DNA of 64,000 nt from an uncultured Acetatifactor sp. (GCA_910584375.1 CAJUAH010000001.1:200560-264559), one strand, 5' to 3'; shown: positions 9,072-18,792, counted from the first letter of the stretch. A program made the numbers and translations. The notes: generated by a model from the sequence alone, not told the origin.

Positions 9072-9956
9072 TTACCCGTCAAGTTCCCGGTACTGCGTCG
9101 GCGTCATATGCATATATCGCCGAAACAGTCGGTTATAATAGCTGATATTGTTAAACCCTGTCCTCATGGCGATATCGCTGATCTCCAGGTCGGTCTGCCG
9201 CAGCAGTTCCATACTCATGCTGACACGGTAGAAATTGATGTATTCCACCGGGGACATGCGGGTCATGGACTTAAAAAAGCGGCACAGATGCCCTTCGCTC
9301 ATATGAAACTGCGCCGCCAGATCCCGCAGGGAGATGGAGCCGTCATAGTGTTCACGTATGTGTTCGATGATCTTTTTGATCAGGTCGATGCGGTAGTCCG
9401 AGTGGGCTTTCACGGCTTTTTCACGCTTTTGGGCGTGGGTGCTGTATAGATGCCAGAGTTCCAGCAGCCTGGCTTTGATCAGCAGCTCGTACCCGAAGTC
9501 TTTGCGGAGAAAGAGGCTGTGAATCTCGTCCAGGAGGAGGCGCGCCTGGGCCTGCCAGCCCCGGTCTGTATCGGTGAGGGCGGGGAATACCGTATCCTGT
9601 TCCAACACGGGAAGGATATATTGCTGCTGGATGGCGTCGTGGATAGGCCCGGCCAACAGGTTCGGATGAAAGACCAGGGCAAAAAAGGAAAAAGGCTCCC
9701 CCACCGGACAGGTTACCAGGTGTAGCTGGTTGGAGGGAATAAAAAGGATATTGCCCTTCGTGATGGGGCAGCTTTCATTGCTTAAGTGCAAAACGGCGGA
9801 ACCTCCCGTGACTGCCAGAATCTCTATTTCCTCATGCCAATGGCAGTGAATCCGCTCCGGCAGACTCGCATCCGATATCATATCATAGACAGTCAGCGGA
9901 AACATGGCGTTGCCATGGGCTGTCTGTTCCTTTAACATCAAAAATTGCTGCTCCAT
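9072..9956 (-). CDS. AraC-family transcriptional regulator with cupin-like N-terminus
   Basis: The protein is 294 residues long from the ATG at 9956, which has GAGGAG upstream; a longer frame begins at 10037 without that support. The N-terminus has a sugar-sensing cupin-like pattern (IHCHWHEEIEILAVTGGSAVL). The last 100 residues carry two helix-turn-helix motifs (ISLRDLAAQFHMSEGHLCRFFK and ISDIAMRTGFNNISYYNRLFRRYMHMTP). The gene is divergent from the GH31 glycosidase, so it probably activates that gene in response to its sugar substrate. Confidence 0.9.
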   Translation of the reverse strand: MEQQFLMLKEQTAHGNAMFPLTVYDMISDASLPERIHCHWHEEIEILAVTGGSAVLHLSNESCPITKGNILFIPSNQLHLVTCPVGEPFSFFALVFHPNLLAGPIHDAIQQQYILPVLEQDTVFPALTDTDRGWQAQARLLLDEIHSLFLRKDFGYELLIKARLLELWHLYSTHAQKREKAVKAHSDYRIDLIKKIIEHIREHYDGSISLRDLAAQFHMSEGHLCRFFKSMTRMSPVEYINFYRVSMSMELLRQTDLEISDIAMRTGFNNISYYNRLFRRYMHMTPTQYRELDG

Positions 9957-10234
9957 TACCCGTCTCCTCTTTGCTTTTCTGCTATCTTCTTTTATCCCGT
10001 TTCCGTATAACTGTATGTGCTGGCAACTTAAACACAACTGCGTCTGTTATCACTGCAGCGGATACAGCAATAACAATCGCTGTGCCGCGCACTTATGGGA
10101 GAAATATCAAAATCGTATTATAAAGTGTCAAATAAATTAAAGATTGCGCATACACAAATCATTATAATACAAGTATAGCAAGCCGAATCGCAAATTGCAA
10201 CCCGGAAGGGATGCGGAAAACGGAGGGTAACAGC
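9957..10234. promoter_or_regulatory. Divergent control region between the AraC and GH31 genes
   Basis: This 278-bp spacer is AT-rich near the GH31 side. A TATAAT at 10163-10168 lacks a good -35 element, as expected for an activator-dependent promoter. No confident AraC half-sites could be assigned by eye. Confidence 0.45.
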
Positions 10235-12229
10235 ATGAGATGTACGGAGACAAAGAACGGATTATTGGTCAGACGCCGTGGGGAGCGTCTGCTGATCGAG
10301 GCGTGGGGAACCAACGCTCTGCGGGTCAGGGCTACCCGGTATGAGGATTTTACCGGAAGAGACTGGGCGTTGGAGGAGCCTGTAGGCGAGGACAGGAGAC
10401 AGGCTAAAGTCACTGTGACGGAAGGACAGGATGCCTGTGTGGAAAACGGCCGGATAAAGGTGCGGGTCAATTCGGCGGGAGTTTTGTTTTTTTACCGGGA
10501 CGGACAGCCCATACTCAGCGAGTATCAGAGAGATTACGCGGGCACGGAGAGCGGGGAGAGCAGATGTCTTAAGATCGTCAGCCGGGACTACAAGGCCATC
10601 GTGGGAGGAGACTACTCTCTGACGGTCCGGTTTGAGAGCCGTGACGGAGAAAAGATCTTTGGTATGGGACAGTATCAGCAGCCCTATCTGGACCTGAAAG
10701 GCTGCACGCTGGAACTGGCCCAGCGCAATTCCCAGATTTCCATTCCCTTTGCGGTATCCAGCCTGGGATACGGATTCCTCTGGAATCATCCCGGGGTGGG
10801 AAAAGCCACTTTCGGCAGGAACTATACGGAGTGGACGGCGCAGGTCGCAAAAGAGCTGGACTATTGGATCACGGCGGACGAAAGTCCCGCTAAAATAGTG
10901 GAGAACTACACGGAAGTTACCGGCAGGGCGCCCATGCTGCCGGAAGGACTGCTGGGGCTGTGGCAGTGCAAGCTGCGCTACCGCACCCAGGAGGAGGTGC
11001 TCTCGGTGGCCCGGAAATATAAGGAGCTGTATATCCCTTTGGATGTGATTGTCATTGATTTCTTCCACTGGACCAGACAGGGAGACTGGAAGTTTGACCG
11101 GGAGTATTGGCCGGACCCCAGGGCCATGTGCGACGAACTGCACGCCATGGGCGTTAAGGTGGTAGTATCGGTATGGCCTTCTGTGGACAAAAAGAGCGAG
11201 AATTTTGCCGAGATGGAGGAGCTGGGCTATCTGATCCGGACGGAGAGGGGGAGCAATCAGACCTACGATTTTCAGGGAGACTGTCTGGAGATCGATGTGA
11301 CCAACCCGGAGGCCAGGGAGTACCTGTGGGAGAAATGTAAAAAGAATTATTATGATTACGGCATTGATATGTTCTGGCTGGACAATTCGGAACCGGACTT
11401 TGGCGTGTACGATTATGACAATTATCGCTACGCTCTGGGGACGGCGCTGGAAGTCAGCAATATATATCCCAAGCTGTATACCAAAACTTTTTATGAGGGA
11501 ATCAAGGCGGCGGGACATGATAAAGATATTTTAAGCCTGGTGCGCTGCGGCTGGGCGGGGAGTCAGAAATATGCGGCTCTGCTCTGGTCCGGGGATGTGC
11601 CCAGCACTTTCGCCGCTCTGCGGGATCAGCTCAGCGCCGGACTGAATATGGGATTGGCGGGCATTCCCTGGTGGACCACCGATATCGGCGGTTTTATGAC
11701 GGATGATGTGGATGATCCGGCGTTTCATGAGCTGTTGCTGCGCTGGTATGAGTTTGCGGTATTTTCACCGATCCTGCGGATGCATGGGGACCGTGGCCCC
11801 CACAACATCCCGCCTCTGTCGGACAAGGAGTGGGGCGGCGGCCATCTGTACACCGGACAGCCCAACGAGCTGTGGAGTTATGGAGAGAAGGAATTTGAGA
11901 TCATGCGCAGGCAGTTGGAGCTGCGGCTTTCCCTCAAGCCCTATATCACCGGACTCATGGAGGAGGCCAGCAGGACGGGAGCGCCCCTTCTGCGCGCCAT
12001 GTTTTATGAGTTCCCTGAGGACGGACATTGCTGGGAGCTGGAGGATCAGTACATGTTCGGGCCCAAATATCTGGTAGCCCCGGTGCTGGAGGCGGGGATG
12101 ACGCGGCGGGAGGTCTATCTGCCTGCGGGGCGCTGGCGGGATATAGCGGAAGGCCGGGAATATGCCGGAGGGCAGACCGTGGTCTGCGACGCGCCTTTAG
12201 AGCGAATCCCGGTGTTTGAAAAAATATAG
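10235..12229 (+). CDS. Glycoside hydrolase family 31 (alpha-glucosidase or alpha-xylosidase type)
   Basis: The ATG at 10235 follows CGGAGGG. The 664-residue protein has an N-terminal beta-sandwich, a TIM barrel and C-terminal beta domains. The nucleophile Asp383 lies in WLDNSEP and the acid/base Asp454 in SGDVPST, followed by GIPWWTTDIGGF. All of these are GH31 hallmarks. It lacks a signal peptide and so probably acts in the cytoplasm on imported oligosaccharides. Specificity (alpha-glucoside or alpha-xyloside) cannot be decided from these motifs. The divergent AraC gene is the likely regulator. Confidence 0.9.
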   Translation: MRCTETKNGLLVRRRGERLLIEAWGTNALRVRATRYEDFTGRDWALEEPVGEDRRQAKVTVTEGQDACVENGRIKVRVNSAGVLFFYRDGQPILSEYQRDYAGTESGESRCLKIVSRDYKAIVGGDYSLTVRFESRDGEKIFGMGQYQQPYLDLKGCTLELAQRNSQISIPFAVSSLGYGFLWNHPGVGKATFGRNYTEWTAQVAKELDYWITADESPAKIVENYTEVTGRAPMLPEGLLGLWQCKLRYRTQEEVLSVARKYKELYIPLDVIVIDFFHWTRQGDWKFDREYWPDPRAMCDELHAMGVKVVVSVWPSVDKKSENFAEMEELGYLIRTERGSNQTYDFQGDCLEIDVTNPEAREYLWEKCKKNYYDYGIDMFWLDNSEPDFGVYDYDNYRYALGTALEVSNIYPKLYTKTFYEGIKAAGHDKDILSLVRCGWAGSQKYAALLWSGDVPSTFAALRDQLSAGLNMGLAGIPWWTTDIGGFMTDDVDDPAFHELLLRWYEFAVFSPILRMHGDRGPHNIPPLSDKEWGGGHLYTGQPNELWSYGEKEFEIMRRQLELRLSLKPYITGLMEEASRTGAPLLRAMFYEFPEDGHCWELEDQYMFGPKYLVAPVLEAGMTRREVYLPAGRWRDIAEGREYAGGQTVVCDAPLERIPVFEKI

Positions 12230-12583
12230 GGCGCGTTATCAGCAGAACGCATGGTTAGTCCATATTGCAGGGCAGTTGCCGACAGTTGCAACTGCCTTGC
12301 TTATGTGCTTTGGCACAAATTCTTTGCGTTGGCAGCGATTGATATATGCGGTAGAGGAGAAAATATATTTTTGTAAATATCTTTTTGCATATTAGCGTGG
12401 AAAATGTTGAAAGGCTATGCTACAATGAGTAAATATGCCGCATCGTAACTCCACAGGACGCTGGAGCGCGTAAGCGCGCGGGATTGGGCGGTAATGAGAA
12501 TGCGTCGCATCTATTGCATCGAGACGTATCAGGGCGATGGGGTGTACAGGATAAAACGGCAAAAGGCCGGGAAAGAGGAAAGT
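12230..12583. other. 354-bp non-coding region between GH31 and MATE genes
   Basis: It holds a possible weak terminator hairpin (GGCAGTTG at 12271-12278 pairing with CAACTGCC at 12288-12295), a candidate promoter (12398-12426), and a GCGCG-TAAG-CGCGC hairpin at 12466-12479 in the presumed leader. The leader resembles the repeated leader before the gene at 63023. No gene is seen. Confidence 0.6.
12398..12426 (+). promoter_or_regulatory. Candidate promoter for the MATE gene
   Basis: TGGAAA (12398-12403) and TACAAT (12421-12426) are 17 bases apart. The text after the -10 (GAGTAAA, then ATGCC) matches that at the 62.85 kb promoter repeats. Confidence 0.5.
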
Positions 12584-14032
12584 ATGTCAGACGAAAAGAT
12601 CACATGGTCATCCTTTCTGAAATTGATGATGACCATTGCGCTTCCGGTAGCGCTGCAGAATCTGCTGTCCACCACTGCCGGAATGGTGGATACCATCATG
12701 ATCGGCAGCATGGGAGAGCTGGCTGTGGCCGCGGTGGGGATCTGCTCTCAGATCAGTTCCCTGTTTTTTTCATGCTACTGGGGATTCGCCGGGGGAGCCA
12801 TGCTGTTTTTTGCCCAATACTGGGGAGCAAAAAACCAGAGGGGGATCAACCAGACATTCGGCGTGACTTTCCTGTTTATGACGGTGGTGGGCTCCGCATT
12901 TGCCATTACAGCCGTCACAAACCCGGAGTTTATGCTGGGCATCTACACGGATAAGGAGAATATCATACGCATGGGAGCACCCTATATCCGTATCGTGGGA
13001 TTCGCCTATCCGCTGCAGGTTTTTGCCGTGCTGGTCAGCTTTTTCATGCGGGCCACCGAACGGGTGAAGGCGCCTCTTTTTTGTTCCATTGCGTCGCTGC
13101 TTGTAAACTTTGTTTTGAATTTTGTGCTGATTTACGGACGGTTCGGCGCGCCTAAGATGGGAGTGGCCGGAGCGGCCGTGGGAACTCTGGCGTCGGGCAT
13201 TGTGAATCTCCTGTTGCTGGTCATCTTTCTGCTGGCCTCAAAATGTGAGATCAGGCTGCGCCTGCGGGAAATGTTCGGCTTTCAAAAGGAATTTTTCGGC
13301 GCTTATCTGTCCAAGTGTCTGCCCATTCTGGCCAATGAGATGCTCTATGGCGTGGGGCAGATGATCATAAATATTGTGATCGGCCATCAGGACGAGTCCG
13401 CCATCGCCGCCATGGCGGCGTTCCGAGTCTGCGAGGGCTTTGTGTACGCATTTTTCGGCGGCTTGTCTAACGCGGCCAGTGTGATCATAGGCAAGGAGGT
13501 CGGTTCGGGGCATTTGCCCAGGGCATACAATTACTGCCGCAAGTCTTCCATGTTCTGTCCTATGGTGACTTTTGCCGTGGTGGCGGTTATGGCGCTGTTT
13601 GGCGGGCCGATCCTGGGGCTTTTCGGTTTGGGAGAGATGGCGATGACCTACGGCAAATATATGCTGCTGATCTATCTGGTGTTCGGTACGATCCGCACCT
13701 GCAACTATATTATGAACGAGTCTTACCGGGCTGGAGGGGAGGCTGTGTTTGGCACGGTACTGGAGGTAAGCTGTCTGTTTGTGATCAGCGTACCTGCTAC
13801 ATGGATCGCCGGTATGGTATTGAAACTGCCTTTTCTGGGTGTGTTTGCCTTTGTATATACGGATGAGATCATCCGGTTGTTGGTGGAGACCAGGTACACG
13901 GCGTCCGGCAGATGGATCAAACCGGTGACGGAGCAGGGAATCCAGGCACTGCCTGAGTTTCGGGAGTGGCTGCGGAGCAGGCGGGGAAGGGGCTGGGGAA
14001 AGCTATCCGACGGAAAAATTCCCCGGCACTGA
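12584..14032 (+). CDS. MATE family efflux transporter
   Basis: The start at 12584 follows GAAAGAGGAA. The 482-residue protein has about twelve hydrophobic helices and typical MATE text in the first helix region (SFLKLMMTIALPVALQNLLSTTAGMVDTIMIGSMG). It would export cationic compounds in exchange for Na+ or H+. The promoter and a hairpin-containing leader lie upstream. The substrate is unknown. Confidence 0.9.
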   Translation: MSDEKITWSSFLKLMMTIALPVALQNLLSTTAGMVDTIMIGSMGELAVAAVGICSQISSLFFSCYWGFAGGAMLFFAQYWGAKNQRGINQTFGVTFLFMTVVGSAFAITAVTNPEFMLGIYTDKENIIRMGAPYIRIVGFAYPLQVFAVLVSFFMRATERVKAPLFCSIASLLVNFVLNFVLIYGRFGAPKMGVAGAAVGTLASGIVNLLLLVIFLLASKCEIRLRLREMFGFQKEFFGAYLSKCLPILANEMLYGVGQMIINIVIGHQDESAIAAMAAFRVCEGFVYAFFGGLSNAASVIIGKEVGSGHLPRAYNYCRKSSMFCPMVTFAVVAVMALFGGPILGLFGLGEMAMTYGKYMLLIYLVFGTIRTCNYIMNESYRAGGEAVFGTVLEVSCLFVISVPATWIAGMVLKLPFLGVFAFVYTDEIIRLLVETRYTASGRWIKPVTEQGIQALPEFREWLRSRRGRGWGKLSDGKIPRH

Positions 14033-14047
14033 CGGAGTATGTGACGC

Positions 14048-14076
14048 TTGCTTTTTTGACATGACATTGTTATACT
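14048..14076 (+). promoter_or_regulatory. Candidate promoter for the chemoreceptor gene
   Basis: TTGCTT (14048-14053) and TATACT (14071-14076) have a 17-base spacer. A TTGACA at 14056 is too close to the -10 to serve. Confidence 0.45.
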
Positions 14077-14147
14077 TTAAGCAGCGACTAAAGAGCGGGG
14101 GACAGCGGTTGCCGTCGGTTCCTCCAGAGAGGAAAAGGATTATAGAG

Positions 14148-16127
14148 ATGAAAAAGAAACCAGGTATACGCACGAAATTGATTCTGGTGGTCATTCCTGT
14201 GGTGCTGGCATTGATCGTCTGTTTTTTCCTGATCAGCCGAAGTCTGATTGTCGAACAGGCCCGGGAGAATCTGAAAGCGGCGTCCAATGTGTACGCGGAG
14301 GATATCAACGGCTGGGTAGAGCGCATTCTGGGAGAGCTCAAGGTGTATCAGGACGCTATCAACAAAGGACCCTTAGAGGACGACAGGGAGATCCTCAAGC
14401 TGATGGAGACGTCCATGGAAGTAAATGAGGCATATCCCGTAGGTCTGTATATGGGAGACGACAGCGGCGTGTATCTGGATGCCTCGGGCTGGGTGCCGGA
14501 CGCGGACTGGGTGCTGACGCAGCGGGACTGGTATCTGGAGGGCTGCGAACATCAGGAACTGGCCTTCGGAGAGCCGTATTACGATTCCCAGACGGGGCAG
14601 GTATGCGTCAGCGCTTCTGTGCGGATGGACTATGACCGGGCGGTGCGGGTGATGGCGGTGGACGTGTATCTGGACTATGTGGCGGACATGATGAAAGAGA
14701 TCCGGCTGTATGACAGCGGCAGAGCGTTTCTGGTGACCGGCAGCCAGATGGTCATTGCCCATCCGGAGGAGTCCATGATGGAGACCCGGCTGGATCAGCA
14801 GGGGCTGGACATATTGTATAAAAATATCAGCGACAGGCTGAGCCAGGGTGTTACGGGGCTGACTACCGTGCAGGGAGACGACGGCAGCTATCTGATCTAT
14901 ATCAGTCCCATAGCCCGCACGGACTGGCGTCTGGTGACATTTATCGCCGAGTCGGAGGTACTCAGGGATCTCCGCTTGCTGGAACTGTATATGCTGATCA
15001 TTGCCGTGGCTGCGGCCGCAGTGCTGCTGATCCTGATTTTGCGGATGATGAACCGTATTGTAAAACCCGTGCGAACGGTGACGGATACGCTGGCTGAGGT
15101 AGCGGCGGGAGATTTCACCCGTGAGCTGGAGGTAAAGGGCAGGGATGAGCTTGCGCAGATGAGCGGCAATATGCAGATGTTCCTGCGGAAAATGCGAAAC
15201 ATAATAGCGGAGATCACCGGCACGGCCAAATGGCTGAGTCAGCAGTCCCAGGAGAATGGCGTAGTGGCGGGTACGCTGACGCAGTCCGCAGGACACCAGA
15301 AGAAAGCCATGGAGGAGATGAACGCTCTGGTGGATACGCTCTCGGAGACAGTGGACAGTTTCAGCAGGCAGATGGAACTGCTGGTTACGGATGTGCGTAC
15401 CACTTACCGCGAGGGCACCAACGCGGGGGATATCATGCAGAATGCTGCGATGGTATCCCACAGCGGGCAGCAGGCCATGGATCAGATCAGACAGGGCATG
15501 GAAATGATCGAGCAGACCATTGCCTCCCTGGAAGATCAGATCCGACATACCCATGATACGATAGGGCGCATCAACGAGATGGTGGGCATGATCATGGATA
15601 TCTCGGAGGAGACCAATCTGCTGGCGCTGAACGCGTCCATAGAGGCGGCCAGAGCCGGGGAGGCGGGCAAGGGATTTGCCGTGGTGGCGGAGCAGATCGG
15701 TAAGCTGGCGGCAAACAGTAATGCGGCGGCGGACGATATCTCCAGACTGACGCAGGATATCAGCCAGGCGGTATCCAAGGCTGTATCCCATACGGAGATC
15801 AGCGTGGGCAAGGTGAAGGAGAGCGCAGCCATGATCGAGACCACCAGCCAGACTTTTGACGGCGTATTTGCCCAGGTGGAGGAGGCGGGCGGTATCGTGG
15901 CCCATATGGTGGAACTGATAGGCCAGGTGGATCAGGCGGCCTCCCGGATGGCGGGGCAGATGGAAAGCCAGCTGCAGGTATCCAGGGATATCTCCGAGGC
16001 AGCGGCGGAATTGGGAGAACATGCCCAGGTGGTGGCCCGGCAGAGTGAGAAAGCGGCGGAGAGCGCCGGGGAACTGGAAAAGCAGTCCGGCAAGCTGATG
16101 ACAGATATGGGACAGTTCAAGATATAG
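14148..16127 (+). CDS. Methyl-accepting chemotaxis protein with Cache-type sensor
   Basis: The start is the ATG at 14148 (MKKKPGIRTKLILVV). Membrane helix 1 (about 9-31) is followed by a roughly 245-residue extracellular region with dCache-like text (YPVGLYMGDDSGVYLDASGW, WVLTQRDWYLEG). Then come membrane helix 2 (about 280-303), a HAMP domain and the long signalling coiled coil. The hairpin tip (EETNLLALNASIEAARAGEAGKGFAVVAEQ) lies near residue 490. It would sense small amino-acid or carboxylate ligands and control CheA. No other chemotaxis genes are in the window. Confidence 0.95.
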   Translation: MKKKPGIRTKLILVVIPVVLALIVCFFLISRSLIVEQARENLKAASNVYAEDINGWVERILGELKVYQDAINKGPLEDDREILKLMETSMEVNEAYPVGLYMGDDSGVYLDASGWVPDADWVLTQRDWYLEGCEHQELAFGEPYYDSQTGQVCVSASVRMDYDRAVRVMAVDVYLDYVADMMKEIRLYDSGRAFLVTGSQMVIAHPEESMMETRLDQQGLDILYKNISDRLSQGVTGLTTVQGDDGSYLIYISPIARTDWRLVTFIAESEVLRDLRLLELYMLIIAVAAAAVLLILILRMMNRIVKPVRTVTDTLAEVAAGDFTRELEVKGRDELAQMSGNMQMFLRKMRNIIAEITGTAKWLSQQSQENGVVAGTLTQSAGHQKKAMEEMNALVDTLSETVDSFSRQMELLVTDVRTTYREGTNAGDIMQNAAMVSHSGQQAMDQIRQGMEMIEQTIASLEDQIRHTHDTIGRINEMVGMIMDISEETNLLALNASIEAARAGEAGKGFAVVAEQIGKLAANSNAAADDISRLTQDISQAVSKAVSHTEISVGKVKESAAMIETTSQTFDGVFAQVEEAGGIVAHMVELIGQVDQAASRMAGQMESQLQVSRDISEAAAELGEHAQVVARQSEKAAESAGELEKQSGKLMTDMGQFKI

Positions 16128-16175
16128 GATCGATCGCGCCAAAGCGTGCGGCATTATGATAGGAATTTGTGGTAT

Positions 16176-16209
16176 AAAAAATCGGGGTACTGCGGAAACG
16201 CGGTACCCC
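16176..16209 (-). terminator. Terminator of the minus-strand lipoprotein gene
   Basis: GGGGTAC and GTACCCC arms enclose a short GAAA-containing loop. Six A residues at 16176-16181 are the U-run on the minus strand. It may also stop plus-strand transcription of the chemoreceptor. Confidence 0.75.
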
Positions 16210-16229
16210 GGATTGGCATTGCAATCCTG

Positions 16230-16946
16230 TTATTTGACTGTAACGGAAGTGATATGGGGATTCACACCGTTGTACCAGTACAGGAAACCTTCCATATCTA
16301 CGGTCTGGCCGATCTCCAGAGCCTTGACAGCCTTGTACACATCGGTATCGGCGCCGCACAGATAGGACTCTACGGTGAAGGTGTATGTATTGCCGTTTAA
16401 GGATACATTGAAGTACAGATCGCTGCCTTCCTCGCCGGAACCGTCCCAGTTGTACATAAACGCCGTTCCGTTGCCGGCGTCTTCAACGGTCATGCCCTTG
16501 AAGGATACGAACTGATTCTGATGTTTGATCAGGTCGTCCGTTCCCAGCAGGGAGGTCACATCTGTGGCAGAGGCCACATAGTTGCCGTCCATGATCTCAA
16601 AGGTCGCGTCAATGATCTCCACTTCGCCGGACCACTCAGCCTTGTAGCCGGTTACTTTGATCTTCGTACCGGTGGTCAGCTTGGCGTAATCCTCTTCGGA
16701 ACAAGCCATATTGTAAAGGAAATAAGCGCCGTCCTTGTCCTGCGCATATACGGTAGCCTGATTCTCCCACCAGCTCTGCTTGGCCTGTACATAAGCCTCG
16801 ATCACCACCTGCGTGTCCAGAGCGGCGGCATCATACTCGGCATAGGTCATCACGCCTTCGGATTTCTCGTCCGTGCCCCCATTGCCGCAGCCGGTTAAAG
16901 CCAGCGCCAAAGTCAAGGCCAGAGTAGCAATAAAACATTTTTTCAT
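16230..16946 (-). CDS. Lipoprotein with OB-fold-like domain
   Basis: The ATG at 16946 follows AGGAGGAAAAGTT. A lipoprotein signal peptide ends at Cys20 (LALALTGC). The rest, about 218 residues, is beta-rich and has text typical of OB-fold domains (ATVYAQDKDGAYFLYNM, GTKIKVTGYKAEWSGEVEI, FVSFKGMTVED). The function is unknown. It lies downstream of the sugar importer on the same strand but has its own promoter, a structured leader and a terminator, so it is probably a separate unit. Confidence 0.8.
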   Translation of the reverse strand: MKKCFIATLALTLALALTGCGNGGTDEKSEGVMTYAEYDAAALDTQVVIEAYVQAKQSWWENQATVYAQDKDGAYFLYNMACSEEDYAKLTTGTKIKVTGYKAEWSGEVEIIDATFEIMDGNYVASATDVTSLLGTDDLIKHQNQFVSFKGMTVEDAGNGTAFMYNWDGSGEEGSDLYFNVSLNGNTYTFTVESYLCGADTDVYKAVKALEIGQTVDMEGFLYWYNGVNPHITSVTVK

Positions 16947-16957
16947 AACTTTTCCTC

Positions 16958-17097
16958 CTGATTTGAGTTCCGCATGTCTCCAGAAAGCCCACGACACCCG
17001 TGAGCATAACCAGGCCGCAGCGGCGTCCCGCTTATGCTCAGTGCGCTTTCCGGAGACATGCTGATTTGAGTTCCGCATGTCTCCAGAAAGCCCACGA
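16958..17097. repeat. 37-bp direct repeat plus large cruciform in the lipoprotein leader
   Basis: A 37-bp sequence occurs identically at 16958-16994 and 17061-17097. Between them the 17-nt arm at 16972-16988 pairs with 17045-17061 (16 of 17), and inner 9-nt arms at 17001-17009 and 17032-17040 pair perfectly. The whole forms a hairpin of about 90 nt in the 5' leader. Confidence 0.85.
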
Positions 17098-17151
17098 TAC
17101 CCGCATGCTTTCCGAAGATATACTGTTAATCGGTTTACAGTAACCAATGCT

Positions 17152-17179
17152 ATTATACCGCAAAATATCGATAAATCAA
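17152..17179 (-). promoter_or_regulatory. Promoter of the lipoprotein gene
   Basis: Read on the minus strand, TTGATT (17179-17174) and TATAAT (17157-17152) are 16 bases apart. The -35 overlaps the last codons of the solute-binding-protein gene. It gives a leader of roughly 200 nt. Confidence 0.65.
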
Positions 17180-18792
17180 TGGTGATTCTGCCTTTTTTTA
17201 CGCTTTCTCAGCGTTTCCCGTGCTACATATACACCAATCAGTATCCAGGTGATCGCCAGACCGGACAATAGAAGTTTAGCTGTAGGAGGCAGGGGCCCCA
17301 GGTCCTTTTTGCCGCCGGAGATCTGGGCTTTGGAGTCTAAGCGGTATCGGCTGGTCACATCCCGGTAGAGCTTTTCCATGTAAGTGTCGTCAATGGTTTC
17401 ACCGCGATTGACTGATTTGGTCACATTCTCGATCATCTGTCCCGCGGCGTCCCGCAGGGAGGCGGAACCGTTAAAGACCGGGGTCACGAAGGTGTCGTCC
17501 ACATGCTCCAGCAGCAGCCGGGAGGCTTTGATCTTCACATCATAGTAGGCGGCGTTGTCCTGACCGCAACGGCTTAAGTAGTCCTGATACTCGGCGCTGT
17601 CCTGCGCCTTGGAGGTGACGGGCACATACCCTTCTGTCTCCGCGTAGGCGGTCTGTACCTCATTGGTGAGCAGATACTGGGCAAAAAGCCAGGAGGCCAG
17701 CACTTCCTGATCGTCGGGTTTGTTAAAGATACACACGGAAGGCCCCTGAGAGATCATCCGGGGATGGGCTGTGTCAAACTGTGGAATGGGGTAAACCTCC
17801 GTCTCAAATTCTACCAGAGCCTCCTCGCTGATATCCGACAGGGGGGCGTGGGTGCCCATCCAGGTGGCTCCGGCGGTGGAGTCGATGGCAAAGACACACT
17901 GGCCCGCGTTTAAAAAGTTGGCCGGGTAACTGGAGATCTTGAACGTGGAAAACGCTCCTGTCTGCGCATGCTGCGCTACCGTGTACAGCAGATCCCGGGT
18001 GGTATCGTTAAAAATCAGGATGTCCCCCTCCGGAGTGGAGTATCCGGCATCATTCTGCCGCAGCATCTGGATCATCATGTTGTCTGTGGACTTGTAGATA
18101 AAGGGGATCATGACTTTCTGTCCATTGACCGTGTAAGTTCCGTCACTGTCTTTGGCGTTGGCCGCCTCGGATACCTCCCAGATGAAGTCCCAGGTCAGCG
18201 TTTCCGGCAGGGTATAGCCCAGCGACTCCACATAGGTCCTGTTCACATAGCAGGCCTCCGTGGAACGCATAAACGGAATAGCATAATAGTGTTCGCTGAA
18301 AGCGCATTCCGACAGAAACTGGGGGATGATCTCTTCCCGGGTGGGGCCGTCATATCGCAGTTCGCTGCCGCCCAGCCCATAGCGGCTGTCGGCAAAAAGT
18401 TCCTCCAGAGGGACCACGATATTTATGCCGGTCAGGTAAGTGGCGATATGATCGGGATAGGTAATACACACATTGGGAGTGGTTCCCGTGGAGATATTGG
18501 TGATCACATCATTGTAGATCCTGCCGTAATCCGTATACAGCCGCAGATTTACCGTGATGTTGGGATACAGCTCCTGAAAGTCCGCGATGGCTTTTTTATA
18601 GATATCGGTCTGGGTCTTGTTGGTATCGTTTTTTGCCCAGAAGGTGATCTCATACTCCTGCGTGGTATCAAAACTCTCGGGAATCTCGAAGGCCTCCAGC
18701 CCCCGGGAACCGTGACAGCCCGTGAGTAAGAGAAACGCTGCCAGCAGAGGCAGCAGCCGGTATTTTCTTTGTCCTTTTTCCTTTTTGTTCAT
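17176..18792 (-). CDS. Sugar ABC transporter substrate-binding lipoprotein with extra C-terminal membrane helix
   Basis: The 538-residue protein has a lipobox (LLLTGC, Cys26) and family-1 solute-binding text (YEITFWAKNDTNKTQTDIYKKAIADFQELYPNI, then GTTPNVCITYPDHIATYL). It is the last gene of a four-gene importer operon. Unusually, residues about 506-526 form a hydrophobic helix followed by a basic tail (RKRKKRQNHH), which most binding proteins lack. It would therefore be held at both ends. The substrate is probably an oligosaccharide or glycerol-phosphate-type compound, judged only from the family. Confidence 0.85.
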   Translation of the reverse strand: MNKKEKGQRKYRLLPLLAAFLLLTGCHGSRGLEAFEIPESFDTTQEYEITFWAKNDTNKTQTDIYKKAIADFQELYPNITVNLRLYTDYGRIYNDVITNISTGTTPNVCITYPDHIATYLTGINIVVPLEELFADSRYGLGGSELRYDGPTREEIIPQFLSECAFSEHYYAIPFMRSTEACYVNRTYVESLGYTLPETLTWDFIWEVSEAANAKDSDGTYTVNGQKVMIPFIYKSTDNMMIQMLRQNDAGYSTPEGDILIFNDTTRDLLYTVAQHAQTGAFSTFKISSYPANFLNAGQCVFAIDSTAGATWMGTHAPLSDISEEALVEFETEVYPIPQFDTAHPRMISQGPSVCIFNKPDDQEVLASWLFAQYLLTNEVQTAYAETEGYVPVTSKAQDSAEYQDYLSRCGQDNAAYYDVKIKASRLLLEHVDDTFVTPVFNGSASLRDAAGQMIENVTKSVNRGETIDDTYMEKLYRDVTSRYRLDSKAQISGGKKDLGPLPPTAKLLLSGLAITWILIGVYVARETLRKRKKRQNHH

